Positions 26,081 through 34,492 of a stretch of 64,000 nt of DNA are shown here, one piece after another. The stretch comes from Stigmatella erecta (GTDB lineage Bacteria > Myxococcota > Myxococcia > Myxococcales > Myxococcaceae), in the NCBI RefSeq assembly GCF_900111745.1, contig NZ_FOIJ01000003.1, forward strand, positions 186,001 through 250,000, read 5' to 3'. Numbering within the stretch: the stretch's first letter is position 1; every line of letters starts with the position of its first letter. A program made the position numbers and the translations under genes. A model generated the notes under the pieces. That model was not told where the DNA came from. It ran no database searches and saw only the letters and a list, made by a program, of their open reading frames with translations.

Positions 26081-27541
26081 TCACCCTTCCGTGCCCGTCC
26101 GGGGCGCGGGAAGCGTCTCCACGGGCGCTGCCGTGGGCAGGGGTGCCGCCTTCGGCTGGGGCCTGGCGTTCCATACCCGCGTGGCGAGCAGCAGCCCGGC
26201 GAAGGACAAGGGCACCAGGGCAATGGGCCAGTTGCTCCAGTTGGCCGCGCTCTTGGCGGCCTCGCCCGACGGCAGGATGCTCCCGAGCAGCAGCGACTGC
26301 GCGGCGGTGCCCAGGTAGACGGCGCCGTCGATGATACCCACCGCGACGCCCGCGTTCTTCTTGCCCCCGAAGTCCATGCTGGCCGTGCCGGAGAGCATGC
26401 CGTGCACACCAATGACACACAGGGACATGAAGATGACCGTCCACCCCAGCATCATGCTGTCGATGAGAAAGAGGCTGGCCACGGCCCCCGCGCTCATGCC
26501 CGCGTAGAGCACCGCGGAGACAGGCCCCCGCCGGGAGTCGAAGAGCCGGTCGGAGATGACGCCCGCGAACATGCCCCCGGTGATGCCCGCCACGCACAGC
26601 AGCATGCCCCAGTTGGAGGCGACGAACGTTCCGCCAATGCCTGTCGCCTTCGCGAACTTGGGGTACCACTGCATGATGGCGTTGCGCATGTAGCCGCTGC
26701 AGAACTCGATGAGCAGGATGACGACGATGGTGGGGTTGCGGAGCATCCGCGACACCACGGCCTTCAATCCCAGCTGGGGGCCCGTGTCCCCCGAGGAGGC
26801 ATCCGCGGTGTCGAAATCCGGGTGGCCCGTGTCCCCCGGCGTGTCCCGGATGACGAAGAAGTCCAGCACCACGAAGGCCAGCAGGATGGCGGCCGGGACG
26901 AAGAACACCCAGTAGGTGGGCGCCGCCTTGACGATCAGCGCGCTCCAGTCATACGCGAAGTAGACACCCAGGGAGATGAGGATGCCGAACACCCCGCCCA
27001 GCAGCCCGCGCTCGCGGACGTGAAACCAGGCCGCGTTCACCTTGACGATGGAGACGGCCCCGAAGCTCTGGAAGTACATGTTGGCCGCGTAGAGGACCGA
27101 CAACACCGCCACGAGCCCCCCGGGCGGCTGCCAGTTCTGGGTCAGCACCGCGTAAACCACCGCGCCCATCAGCACGTTGCAGACCGAGGAGCCGGCGGCG
27201 GACAGGAGGATCGTCTTGCGGCCGCCCAGCCGGTCCGTGAGCGGACCGTTGAGCAGGAACGCGACGCCGTAGACGATGGTGCCCCAGAAGAAGATGGTGC
27301 CGAAGTCCGCGTTCGTCGTCCGGTTGCCCATCGCGCTGGTGGCGATGTTCACGTTGTAGCGTCCCATGTAGAGGAACGCGTACGTCATCCCCAGCGGGAA
27401 CCAGTTGAAGAACCGGCGGCGCTTGAAGGCCTCGGAGTGTCCCAGCTCCACCTTGGGCAGCCGCGCGAAGACCAGGCCAATCGCCGCGAGCAGAATGAGG
27501 ATGGGCAGCAGCTTTTGCAGCCACTCGGGCATTGACGGCAT
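26081..27541 (-). CDS. MFS transporter, organophosphate:phosphate antiporter (GlpT/UhpT) type
   Basis: A 486-residue membrane protein. An additional N-terminal hydrophobic helix (LLPILILLAAIGLVF) precedes the twelve MFS segments. The family signature appears in FNWFPLGMTYAFLYMGRYNVNIA and GPLTDRLGGRKTILLSA. A large cytosolic loop lies in the middle (RDTPGDTGHPDFDTADASSG). OPA-family members exchange sugar or glycerol phosphates for phosphate. The ATG at 27541 is used; a second ATG at 27532 is equally possible. Followed on the same strand by nothing coupled. Confidence 0.9.
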   Translation of the reverse strand: MPSMPEWLQKLLPILILLAAIGLVFARLPKVELGHSEAFKRRRFFNWFPLGMTYAFLYMGRYNVNIATSAMGNRTTNADFGTIFFWGTIVYGVAFLLNGPLTDRLGGRKTILLSAAGSSVCNVLMGAVVYAVLTQNWQPPGGLVAVLSVLYAANMYFQSFGAVSIVKVNAAWFHVRERGLLGGVFGILISLGVYFAYDWSALIVKAAPTYWVFFVPAAILLAFVVLDFFVIRDTPGDTGHPDFDTADASSGDTGPQLGLKAVVSRMLRNPTIVVILLIEFCSGYMRNAIMQWYPKFAKATGIGGTFVASNWGMLLCVAGITGGMFAGVISDRLFDSRRGPVSAVLYAGMSAGAVASLFLIDSMMLGWTVIFMSLCVIGVHGMLSGTASMDFGGKKNAGVAVGIIDGAVYLGTAAQSLLLGSILPSGEAAKSAANWSNWPIALVPLSFAGLLLATRVWNARPQPKAAPLPTAAPVETLPAPRTGTEG

Positions 27542-27618
27542 GCGGGGGACCTCAGGGCCGGAAGGGAACCGCCGCGCACCCTATCCGGTCCCCCCGTGCG
27601 GGCCAACCCACGGTGGCG

Positions 27619-28290
27619 CTACGGCTGCCCGGCCAGCAACCGGGTGATGGCGATCTCCGTCTTCGCGTCCGGCACCTCGCCGCGCCGGCACGCCGCGAGC
27701 AACGCCTCGATGGGGTGCCAGCGCAGCTCCGTCCCCTCTTCCAGGGGCGAGCCATCTCCCTCCGGCGTCTGCGGCTGCTTGCCCGTCACATCCACCGCCG
27801 CCGGAAACACCTTCTCCGACAGGATGCCCGGGGCCACGAAGAACCCCGCCCCCAGCAAGCGGATCTCCTCGGGTGACACCACGTAGCCCGCTTCCTCGCG
27901 CACCTCCTCCGCCGCGCGGTGCCGCAACCCCTCCTCCCCCTTGTCCTCCAGTTCCAGCAGCCCCGCGACGATCTCCTCCACGCGCAGGTAGCTGCGCCCG
28001 TCCGGCACCGCCATGTCCTTGCCCTTGCGGAAGAACGCCGCGGGCCGGAGGTTCATCCGCGTGAGCACCTCCAGCCCCGACGCACCGCGGCGGTAGACGA
28101 GCACCGCCACCGCGTCCAGGCGCGGACGATCCACCACGTCCACCCGGTACACCTTGGAAGCCGAGCCATCCGCGCGCCGGTTCTGGCAGCGCAACCGCCT
28201 CACCCGCAGAAACCCTTCGTCGCATCTCGCGGTAGGCGAGAAATCCTCGATGATCTCGATATCAGTGACAGACGTGTTGTTTGATCGCAT
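27619..28290 (-). CDS. Nudix hydrolase (ADP-ribose pyrophosphatase-like) with variant Nudix box
   Basis: A 223-residue cytosolic hydrolase. A beta-rich N-terminal part (VYRVDVVDRPRLDAVAVLVY) precedes the Nudix helix with AAEEVREEAGYVV. Compared with the family box GX5EX7REUXEEXGU, the leading Gly is Leu and the Arg is Glu, while the metal-binding EExxEE acids are kept. The segment PGILSEKVFPAAVDV fits the ADP-ribose/NDP-sugar subgroup. Its start is 116 bases from the divergent 5'-nucleotidase gene. Confidence 0.88.
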   Translation of the reverse strand: MRSNNTSVTDIEIIEDFSPTARCDEGFLRVRRLRCQNRRADGSASKVYRVDVVDRPRLDAVAVLVYRRGASGLEVLTRMNLRPAAFFRKGKDMAVPDGRSYLRVEEIVAGLLELEDKGEEGLRHRAAEEVREEAGYVVSPEEIRLLGAGFFVAPGILSEKVFPAAVDVTGKQPQTPEGDGSPLEEGTELRWHPIEALLAACRRGEVPDAKTEIAITRLLAGQP

Positions 28291-28405
28291 GCCTGCTCCG
28301 TGAGCGAAAAGCCGTCATCGGGGCGTTGCTTGCCCGAATCCGTTTGATTTCGTACCTTGCGCCGTCTTCCGCGTCACCCCCCTCGACAAGCGTTCGGACC
28401 CACTG

Positions 28406-30772
28406 ATGCGCTGTGCCCTGCTCGGCCTTTCTTGTCTCCTGGTCTCCGCCTCGTGCATGCCGTTGATGGATGGCGAGGAGTACAACCTGGCGGGACAAGA
28501 GGTTCGTCTCTCCATCCTTCACACCTCCGATATTCACTCGCGGCTCATCCCGTACGACTTCGCCCCGCTGAAGACGGATACGGACCTGGGGCTCATCCCC
28601 GAGGCGGGTCCCTTCGGCGGCGCGACCCGCATGGCCGCGCTGCTCAAGCGCGAGCGTCAGCGCGGTGAGCGCGTCATTCACCTGGACTCGGGTGACTGCT
28701 TCCAGGGCGCGCCCATCTTCAACACCAACAAGGGCGAGGCGGAGTTCCGCTTCCTGTCCGGTGTGGGGCTGGACGCGGCGGTGGTGGGCAATCACGAGTT
28801 CGACGCGGGCGCCCCCAACTTCGTCCAGAAGGCGCGCGACCACGCCGTGTTCCCGCTGCTGTCGGCCAACTACTTCTGGAACGACGCCCGCGAGAGCGGC
28901 AACAACGGCGCCTCGGCCGTCACCATGCCCTACACCATCCGCACCATCAAAGGCCTGCGGGTGGGCATCATCGGCATGGCCAACATCTCCTCGCTCAACT
29001 CCATCGTGGAGGGTGGCAACTCGCTGCAGGCCACCCCGCTGGAGCAGAACGAGGCGGCGCGCGCCTACGTGGACCTGCTGCGCCCGGTGACGGATCTGGT
29101 CGTCGTCGTCAGCCACCTGGGCCTTACCGAGGACCAGGACATGGTGCTCGGCTACGAGGGCTACTACGAGTACGAGGCGGCCCGTCCCTTCATCCTGCGC
29201 GAGAACAACCCCTGGAAGATCCTCGAGTGGCGCGGCGAGGAGGGCAACCTCAAGTCCGTGGTCCGGGTGCAGATCCCCGGCGTGAGCGGCATCGACGTCA
29301 TCATGGGCGGCCACCTCCACGTGGTGCTCAACCCGCCGCAGAGCATCATCGACCCCAGCGGCCGCAAGGTGCTGCTGTCCCACTCGGGCGCGTTCGCCAA
29401 GTACGTGGGCCGGTTGGATCTGGTGGTGAAGGTGCCCCAGGAGCCGTCGCTGGATGGCGCGGAGCTGGTGAGCCACGACTACCGCGCCATGCCGCTCGAC
29501 GCGCTGTGGTGCAACGACGCCATGCGCGCCTACTACCAGGACAGCTTCTGGAATCCGGGCCAGTTCGCCAGCAACCCCCGGGTGCGCACCGCCATCGAGG
29601 AGTGCCAGAACCTGGAGGACCGTTGGACCACGGGGCTGATGCAGTCCTACATCCTGGGGATGGACACCAACCTCCAGCTCACGTCCATCTTCTCCTACGC
29701 GCCGAGCGATGTGGCGCGCCGCAACAACTCCACGGGCGGCGACTCCCCGCTGGGCAACCTCACCGCCGACTCCATGCGCAAGCGCCGCCGGGTGGAGGCG
29801 GAGATGGCCCTCACCAACTCGCTGGGCATCCGCGACAACCTCTACGCGGGCGTCATCACCCAGGAGGCGATGTTCAACGTGTTCCCCTTCGAGAACACGA
29901 TCAACATCATGTACCTGTCCGGCGTGGAGATGCAGGAGCTGTTCGACTTCGTCACCGAGCGCTCCGCGGAGCGCGGCTGTGTCAGCCAGGCCCAGGTCTC
30001 CGGCGCCCGCTTCACCATGGACTGCGCCCAGGCCCAGCTCAATGCCCTGAGCATCCCCTGTAACCCCAATGAGGGGGGGGCCGCCAAGTGGTGTCCCCAG
30101 GAGAACCGGGCGGGCCACTCCCCCTGGCAGTGCCTGGCGGATCAAAACCAGGGCCGGTGCTGGGCCAACCCCGCCACCGACATCCAGATCAACGGCAAGC
30201 CGCTGGATCCGCGAGGCACCTACCGCATCGCCGTCAACGACTACATCGCCAAGGGCGGCTCGGGCTTCCGGGTGCTCAAGAGCAACACCACCCGCATCGA
30301 GACGGGCATCTCCCTGCGTGACTCGCTCATCGGCTACATGCAGGGCTTCTGCACCTGCGAGGACATCAACAAGGGCCGGGAGACGTCCAAGACGGGCGAG
30401 CGCTGCGGCACCCTGATCGACGGCCAGTGGACGATCAGCGAGCAGGTCCGCGCCTTCTGCGGCCAGGCCAGGGACTTCAAGAGCGCCCTGCAGAAAGAGG
30501 TGGGCAGCTGCACCTGCGGCGGGCTGCTGAGCAAGCCCGATGATTTGCAGCGGTGCGGGGTGCCGGACCTGACGCCCGAATCCCTGCAGGCCACCTGCAA
30601 CATCCCCCCGGGCCCCTTCACGGGCCGGTGCAGCTGCCGCGAGGCGCTGGCGGGCACCAACCCCACGTGCGGCACCATCACCCCACAGCTGAAGAACTTC
30701 TGTGAGAACCCCACCGCCATGGGCATCTCGGGCGCAATCGAAGACGGCCGGATCGGCCGGAGGGTGAAGTGA
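28406..30772 (+). CDS. 5'-nucleotidase/UshA-family lipoprotein with Cys-rich C-terminus
   Basis: A 788-residue exported metallophosphoesterase. The signal ends with lipobox VSASC at residue 17. The calcineurin-type metal sites are LHTSDIHS (about 39), LDSGDCFQGAP, VGNHEFDAG and GGHLHVVL, and the C-terminal 5'-nucleotidase domain contains NLTADSMRKRR and INIMYLSGVEMQELFDF. A Cys-rich tail (residues about 640-788, CTCEDINKG, CTCGGLLS, CSCREALAG) is unusual for the family. It would remove phosphate from external nucleotides. Its stop overlaps the next start as TGATG. Confidence 0.93.
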   Translation: MRCALLGLSCLLVSASCMPLMDGEEYNLAGQEVRLSILHTSDIHSRLIPYDFAPLKTDTDLGLIPEAGPFGGATRMAALLKRERQRGERVIHLDSGDCFQGAPIFNTNKGEAEFRFLSGVGLDAAVVGNHEFDAGAPNFVQKARDHAVFPLLSANYFWNDARESGNNGASAVTMPYTIRTIKGLRVGIIGMANISSLNSIVEGGNSLQATPLEQNEAARAYVDLLRPVTDLVVVVSHLGLTEDQDMVLGYEGYYEYEAARPFILRENNPWKILEWRGEEGNLKSVVRVQIPGVSGIDVIMGGHLHVVLNPPQSIIDPSGRKVLLSHSGAFAKYVGRLDLVVKVPQEPSLDGAELVSHDYRAMPLDALWCNDAMRAYYQDSFWNPGQFASNPRVRTAIEECQNLEDRWTTGLMQSYILGMDTNLQLTSIFSYAPSDVARRNNSTGGDSPLGNLTADSMRKRRRVEAEMALTNSLGIRDNLYAGVITQEAMFNVFPFENTINIMYLSGVEMQELFDFVTERSAERGCVSQAQVSGARFTMDCAQAQLNALSIPCNPNEGGAAKWCPQENRAGHSPWQCLADQNQGRCWANPATDIQINGKPLDPRGTYRIAVNDYIAKGGSGFRVLKSNTTRIETGISLRDSLIGYMQGFCTCEDINKGRETSKTGERCGTLIDGQWTISEQVRAFCGQARDFKSALQKEVGSCTCGGLLSKPDDLQRCGVPDLTPESLQATCNIPPGPFTGRCSCREALAGTNPTCGTITPQLKNFCENPTAMGISGAIEDGRIGRRVK

Positions 30773-32841
30773 TGAAGCGGCTCCTTCTGGGCGCGGCCCT
30801 CCTGACGGCCGGCTGTTACACGGATTCGAGCGGCACGCCGGAGCCGTCCCCGGGCAGCCAGCTGAGCACCTTCCAGGTGAAGGTGAAGAAGCTGTCCGCC
30901 GTGGCCTCCAACGGGGCCCTCACGCCCCTGTCGGTGACGACCTCCTGCATCTACCGCTACGGCGTGAGCACGGACGCGGTGCCCGCCGAGGTGCGGGGGA
31001 CGCCGGAGTGCCGCTACGCCATCCCCAAGAACCCGGTGGACATCGAGCTGGAGATCACCGCGCTGGACGCCGCATCCCAGCCGCTCACCTCGTTCAATGG
31101 CCCCGTCTCCTTCCGCGCGGTCCCGGGAGACCTGTCCGGGAACTATGCGACGCGGTGGACGACCCTCACGAACGGCACCGGCTCCGGCACCGTGCGCGTG
31201 TCCCACCTCTACGGGGATGTCCGCGTGTGGGTGCAGGATGAGCCGCCCCAGGTGGACTTCCTGGACGGAGGCGTGTCGGGAGACCCCAGCCAGCTTCCCC
31301 CGGATTCGGGCACCCCGCCGACCTTCGCCACCGGCATCACCCCGGCCATCCTCTTCGAGGAGCCGACGATCGCCCGGATGCAGGAGCCGGATCTGCAGAC
31401 CGACAGCCGCGGCTCGCCCTTTGACCGGCAGTACCTGACCGTGGGCCGGGCGCCCGAGAACGGCACGCCGCTCGTTCAGAACTGCCCCCTGGGCTACAAC
31501 CTGCAGGATCCGAACGCGAAGGACCCCAACCACGGCAAGCTCGTCACCATGGTGGTAACCGGCCTGGATCCGGGCGGCTTCTTCGTCACGGACCTCACCG
31601 CCTGCCGCGTGCGCGAGTACACGGGCACGGGCTCCAACGTCCGCACCCCCGAGGACGACGGCTTCACGCCAGGCACCTACGGCTCGGTCTACGTCTACAA
31701 CTACTCCTTCCCCGAGGGGCTGTATCCGGGCGATCTGCTCTGGTCCCTCTCGGGCTCGGTGCAGGACTTCACGGCCACCACCCAGCTCACCTTCCCCTCG
31801 TGGATCATCCGCGAGCGCGTGCGGGACACCCTGCCGCCCGCCCAGTGGACGAAGTACCTGGATCAGGTGCCGGTGCGCGAGGTGCTCCTGCGCTACTGCG
31901 GCCTGGACAACAAGCCGGAGGTCTTCAACACCGACCCGCTGTGCGGCTACAGCTACGGCAACATGAAGATGGAGAGCATGGAGTCCTCGCTGGTCAAGGT
32001 CCGGCGCGTGCGCTTCCCCCAGGTCTTCAAGAACTGTGACGCCAACGGCGACGGCGCGGTGACGTTCTTCTGCCCCGGCCGCAGCAACGGCGCCTGGACG
32101 ACCTGCGCCGACTCGGAGCCTCCCGAGGAAGCCGTCGAGCGCAAGTGCAACGCCGAGTGCACCACCGGCACGGGCGAGTTCGCCGGGCAGATCTGCTCGG
32201 AGCGCACCACGCTCAACAGCTATGGCCAGTTCGTGGTGGAGATGGCGAACCCGGGTCCCCGCGAGGCGGGCCGGGACAACTCGCTGAGCGGGCGCACCCA
32301 GGTGCTCAAGGTGTCGGCCCAGTCCACGGCCACCACCGTGGCGCTCAACGCCACCGTGGCCAACGGCCCTGCCCAGGTCAACGTCTGGTGTGACACGCCG
32401 GTGAAGGTGAAGTTCGGCGCCCGGACCGTGGCGGCCACCGCGGGGGACACCGCGCTGGCGGCCCGCACGAACCTGGAGCACGCGATGGCCAGCACCGAGC
32501 AGTACGTGGCCGTCATCGCCGACGGCGCCATCAGCGGCCGGGGTGAGTGCCACGTGTCGCTCAACAGCCGCACCCGCATCAACATCATGACGCGCGATGC
32601 CGTTCCGGAGCTCCGGGTGGACTGCAGCGAGAGCGACGCGGACGCCGAGAGGGCCCGGCAGTGCCGGTTGCTGCACGCGGCCACCTACAACGTGACGGGA
32701 CACCTGAAGCAGGTGAGCGCCGCGCGGCCCCGCTGGGTCATCAACCTGCGTGACGCGGATGACCTCTGCTGCTTCCCGGGGCCCGAGGGCGAGTGCCCGA
32801 GTCCCATCCAGACGTGTCCTGACGAAAACGCTGTTCCGTAA
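30772..32841 (+). CDS. Large secreted lipoprotein of unknown function
   Basis: A 689-residue lipoprotein. The signal MKRLLLGAALLTAGC has a clear lipobox. The mature protein is beta-rich, with Ig-like early sections (VDIELEITALDAASQPLTSF), many cysteines and one calcium-loop-like segment (CDANGDGAVTFFC). I do not recognise a family. The ATG at 30772 overlaps the stop of the nucleotidase gene, so they are translationally coupled, and the outer-membrane protein at 32909 follows after a structured gap. Confidence 0.85.
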   Translation: MKRLLLGAALLTAGCYTDSSGTPEPSPGSQLSTFQVKVKKLSAVASNGALTPLSVTTSCIYRYGVSTDAVPAEVRGTPECRYAIPKNPVDIELEITALDAASQPLTSFNGPVSFRAVPGDLSGNYATRWTTLTNGTGSGTVRVSHLYGDVRVWVQDEPPQVDFLDGGVSGDPSQLPPDSGTPPTFATGITPAILFEEPTIARMQEPDLQTDSRGSPFDRQYLTVGRAPENGTPLVQNCPLGYNLQDPNAKDPNHGKLVTMVVTGLDPGGFFVTDLTACRVREYTGTGSNVRTPEDDGFTPGTYGSVYVYNYSFPEGLYPGDLLWSLSGSVQDFTATTQLTFPSWIIRERVRDTLPPAQWTKYLDQVPVREVLLRYCGLDNKPEVFNTDPLCGYSYGNMKMESMESSLVKVRRVRFPQVFKNCDANGDGAVTFFCPGRSNGAWTTCADSEPPEEAVERKCNAECTTGTGEFAGQICSERTTLNSYGQFVVEMANPGPREAGRDNSLSGRTQVLKVSAQSTATTVALNATVANGPAQVNVWCDTPVKVKFGARTVAATAGDTALAARTNLEHAMASTEQYVAVIADGAISGRGECHVSLNSRTRINIMTRDAVPELRVDCSESDADAERARQCRLLHAATYNVTGHLKQVSAARPRWVINLRDADDLCCFPGPEGECPSPIQTCPDENAVP

Positions 32842-32850
32842 GAGCCATCC

Positions 32851-32905
32851 AGCCCCGGTCACGGGGCTTCTGGGAAGAGGGGCCTCGCGGCCCCTCCGTG
32901 GAGGG
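32851..32905 (+). promoter_or_regulatory. Structured leader with alternative hairpins around a ribosome site
   Basis: AGCCCCG/CGGGGCT (32851-32868) forms a first 7-pair hairpin. GAGGGGCC/GGCCCCTC (32877-32896) forms an 8-pair hairpin with a TCGC loop. The CCCTC of its 3' arm can instead pair with GAGGG (32901-32905), which is the Shine-Dalgarno of the TTG-start gene at 32909. The two pairings exclude each other. Confidence 0.45.
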
Positions 32906-32908
32906 AAT

Positions 32909-34444
32909 TTGAAAACGTTGCGCACCGTGGCCCTGACCGGGCTGTTGTCCCTTGCCGCGCCCGCCTGGGCCGGTGACTTCGTCGATACGCGTCTGTCCTT
33001 CGTCTTCGCGGATGACAACGTCCTGGCCGGCGCCGGGGAGACGACGCCCAACAGCCCCAACGCGCGCTTCGGCGCGGGGAACCAGAACACCCAGTTCTAC
33101 GACAACTTCAACACCCGGTTCTCGGGCTTCGAGTCGCTGTCGAACCTGACGCTGTACAAGCGCATGCCCGCGTTCTTCGAGGGCCTCACGACCGAGGCGG
33201 CCCTCACCGTGCTCTTGCTGGAGAACCCCTCCGGCGGCGTGACGCTCCAGGACAACTCCAGCTACATCCGGCTCAACTACACCCCGCCGGGCTGGGGCGA
33301 GAAGGAGGGCATCTCGCTCACCGGCTTCCCGGTGTCCGCGGACCGCTTCCGGCTCGGCTACGCCTACCGTATCTCGTGGGGTGGCAGCAGCATCTTCACC
33401 ACGCGCGCCACCGCGCAGGGCGTGCCGGGCGCCAAGCTGCAGATCACCCGGGACCGCTGGTACGCGTACATCGGCGGCAAGACGGCGCTCGTGCTCAATG
33501 ATCTCATCCTGGAGCAGGAGACGCTCTACGGCGCGATGGCGGGCGCGGGCGTGGACATCCTGGAGACGCTGCGACTGGAGGCCGGCGGCGGCTACTTCCA
33601 GAAGGGCATCATCCCGGGCCTGGCCAACCAGGGCATCCGGGCGCCGGTGACCTCGGCGGGCGTCTCGGGCCAGGCCGTCTACCACGTGGGCGTCCCCGTG
33701 GGCACCAGCGTGGACTTCCGGCTCTACCGGAACGACCCGGAAGTGTACCAGCGGTTCTTCGCGCCGGAGTCGTACCCGGGCGGCCTCGCCTACTCCATCT
33801 CGCTCGAGGGCAGCTACCTCACCCAGTCCCTGGAGGATCCGGACGTGAGCGCGCGCACCGTGCCCCAGGGCGCCACGGCGGTGGCCCTCCAGGCCCGCGC
33901 GAAGCTCGACTACCTGCGCCTGCACGTGCTCGGCCTCTACCGCAGCCTGTCCTTCATCCAGTTCGACGTGCCCGGCCTGCCGCCCTTCCGCGACTTCCCG
34001 GATGGCACGGAGCTCAAGCCCGAGATGTTCATCGCCGTGGGCGCGGACTACCACCTGAAGGATCTGCACCTCACCCCGGGCTTCATCGCCGGTGTGCAGA
34101 TGCCCGCCTCCTACCGCAGCCCTCAGTTCCTGGGCGGCGGCAACAACCCGCCCCCGGGCCTCACCGGCACGCGCACCGTGGTGGTGCGCGACGTGAACCA
34201 GCTCAGCATCCTGCCCCAGACGTGCGGCTCCTCCTCGGAGGCGTGCGAGGCCGAGCCCATCCTCTCCGCCAAGGCCACCTTCCGGTGGGATCTCTCGGAG
34301 ACGGTCGCGGCGGTGGGCGAGGTCTATTACACGTACGACTCGAACCGGACGACGTTCCGGGACGACACCACCGGTGTCGCCCAGCCCCGCTTCGAGGACC
34401 CGCACGGGCTGGGCTTCAACACGCTGCTCCAGGCCCGCTTCTAA
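32909..34444 (+). CDS. Outer-membrane beta-barrel-type protein, unknown function
   Basis: A 511-residue protein with a signal peptide (TLRTVALTGLLSLAAPAWA). The mature part alternates amphipathic strands (RFRLGYAYRISWGG, WYAYIGGKTALVLND, ETLRLEAGGGYFQKG) and ends in Phe (LQARF), as expected for barrel assembly. The rare TTG start at 32909 follows GGAGGG at a short distance; no in-frame ATG gives a signal peptide. Third gene of the envelope cluster with the nucleotidase and lipoprotein. Confidence 0.85.
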   Translation: MKTLRTVALTGLLSLAAPAWAGDFVDTRLSFVFADDNVLAGAGETTPNSPNARFGAGNQNTQFYDNFNTRFSGFESLSNLTLYKRMPAFFEGLTTEAALTVLLLENPSGGVTLQDNSSYIRLNYTPPGWGEKEGISLTGFPVSADRFRLGYAYRISWGGSSIFTTRATAQGVPGAKLQITRDRWYAYIGGKTALVLNDLILEQETLYGAMAGAGVDILETLRLEAGGGYFQKGIIPGLANQGIRAPVTSAGVSGQAVYHVGVPVGTSVDFRLYRNDPEVYQRFFAPESYPGGLAYSISLEGSYLTQSLEDPDVSARTVPQGATAVALQARAKLDYLRLHVLGLYRSLSFIQFDVPGLPPFRDFPDGTELKPEMFIAVGADYHLKDLHLTPGFIAGVQMPASYRSPQFLGGGNNPPPGLTGTRTVVVRDVNQLSILPQTCGSSSEACEAEPILSAKATFRWDLSETVAAVGEVYYTYDSNRTTFRDDTTGVAQPRFEDPHGLGFNTLLQARF

Positions 34445-34492
34445 CGCGAGGCCCCGGGCCCCGGCGGTGGCGCGTGGCGCGCCCCGGGGCCC

